Assembly (NCBI GenBank): GCA_027490255.1
Contig: JAIXYM010000094.1
Coordinates: 1-42,408 of the forward strand
Length of the DNA: 42,408 bases
Source: Oxalobacteraceae bacterium
GTDB lineage: Bacteria > Pseudomonadota > Gammaproteobacteria > Burkholderiales > Burkholderiaceae_D
Direction of reading: 5' to 3'
Part shown: one piece after another, positions 42,318 to 42,408 of the stretch
Layout: the number at the start of each line of letters is the position of its first letter
How positions within the stretch are numbered: the first letter of the stretch is position 1
Position numbers and translations under genes: made by a program
Notes under the pieces: model-generated
Databases searched by the model: none
What the model was told of the DNA's origin: nothing
The model's input: only the letters and a program-made list of their open reading frames with translations

Positions 42318-42408
42318 TTGATAGTGTCGTTACCAAAGTAAAATTTTTTTCATTACCTTTCGGAACTCTTCTCTATCGGCAATGCTCTGAAGAGAGCTTT
42401 GTAAGCGA

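Overview
The window looks like chromosome of a Burkholderiales betaproteobacterium of moderate GC content. The best guess from gene content is an Oxalobacteraceae-like organism (Herminiimonas/Janthinobacterium type), but no rRNA or ribosomal protein is present to fix this. The evidence is the benzoyl-CoA epoxidase (box) operon, the AcnD/PrpF version of the methylcitrate cycle, the order glnA - DUF4124-like gene - ntrB - ntrC, and many short REP-like hairpins in the spacers.

Layout. (1) 1-5150: the 3' end of boxC, then boxB, boxA and a PaaH-type 3-hydroxyacyl-CoA dehydrogenase, for aerobic benzoyl-CoA degradation, closed by a terminator. A REP pair, one member split by a second repeat, lies between boxC and boxB. 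(2) 5150-5717: a gene-poor spacer with a possible small RNA, an FNR-type box and a cluster of DnaA boxes before a universal stress protein gene. (3) 6180-10387: a BioF2/FemAB-like acetyltransferase, prfC, a hemerythrin-like protein that seems to have lost iron ligands, and a rhodanese. (4) 10436-15589: the nitrogen-control block. Three NtrC-type sites spaced exactly 29 bp apart and a sigma-54 promoter precede glnA; a small coiled-coil exported protein, ntrB and ntrC follow, with a symmetric NtrC box between ntrB and ntrC. (5) 15590-20884: an accessory region with a small, possibly frameshifted gene, a 9-bp microsatellite and a 1441-residue protein that has a Ser-rich start, a helical-repeat-like middle and twelve near-identical 37-residue ankyrin repeats. 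(6) 20885-31381: divergent prpR and the prpB-prpC-acnD-prpF-prpE methylcitrate cluster with a PrpR/sigma-54 control region. The spacers inside the cluster hold REP hairpins and a MITE-like inverted-repeat element of about 326 bp. (7) 31538-33010: a small unknown gene, a DksA/TraR-type zinc-finger gene, and a triple 45-bp tandem repeat. (8) 33011-42317: an FtsX-type permease and an exopolysaccharide operon: Wza-like lipoprotein, low-molecular-weight tyrosine phosphatase, Wzc-like tyrosine kinase, a second acetyltransferase paralogous to the one at 6180, and a GMC oxidoreductase.

How the parts work together. Box enzymes feed aromatic carbon into beta-oxidation, prp genes burn propionyl-CoA, and glnA/ntrBC control nitrogen assimilation. 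Two separate sigma-54 circuits (NtrC at glnA, PrpR at prpB) can be read directly from the DNA. In the last block the kinase and phosphatase probably set the phosphorylation state that controls polysaccharide export, and the acetyltransferase and GMC oxidoreductase may modify the polymer or its precursors. The least ordinary parts are the ankyrin giant, which could be a secreted host- or protist-directed effector, and the layered family of small structured repeats, one of which has jumped into the stem-loop of another.
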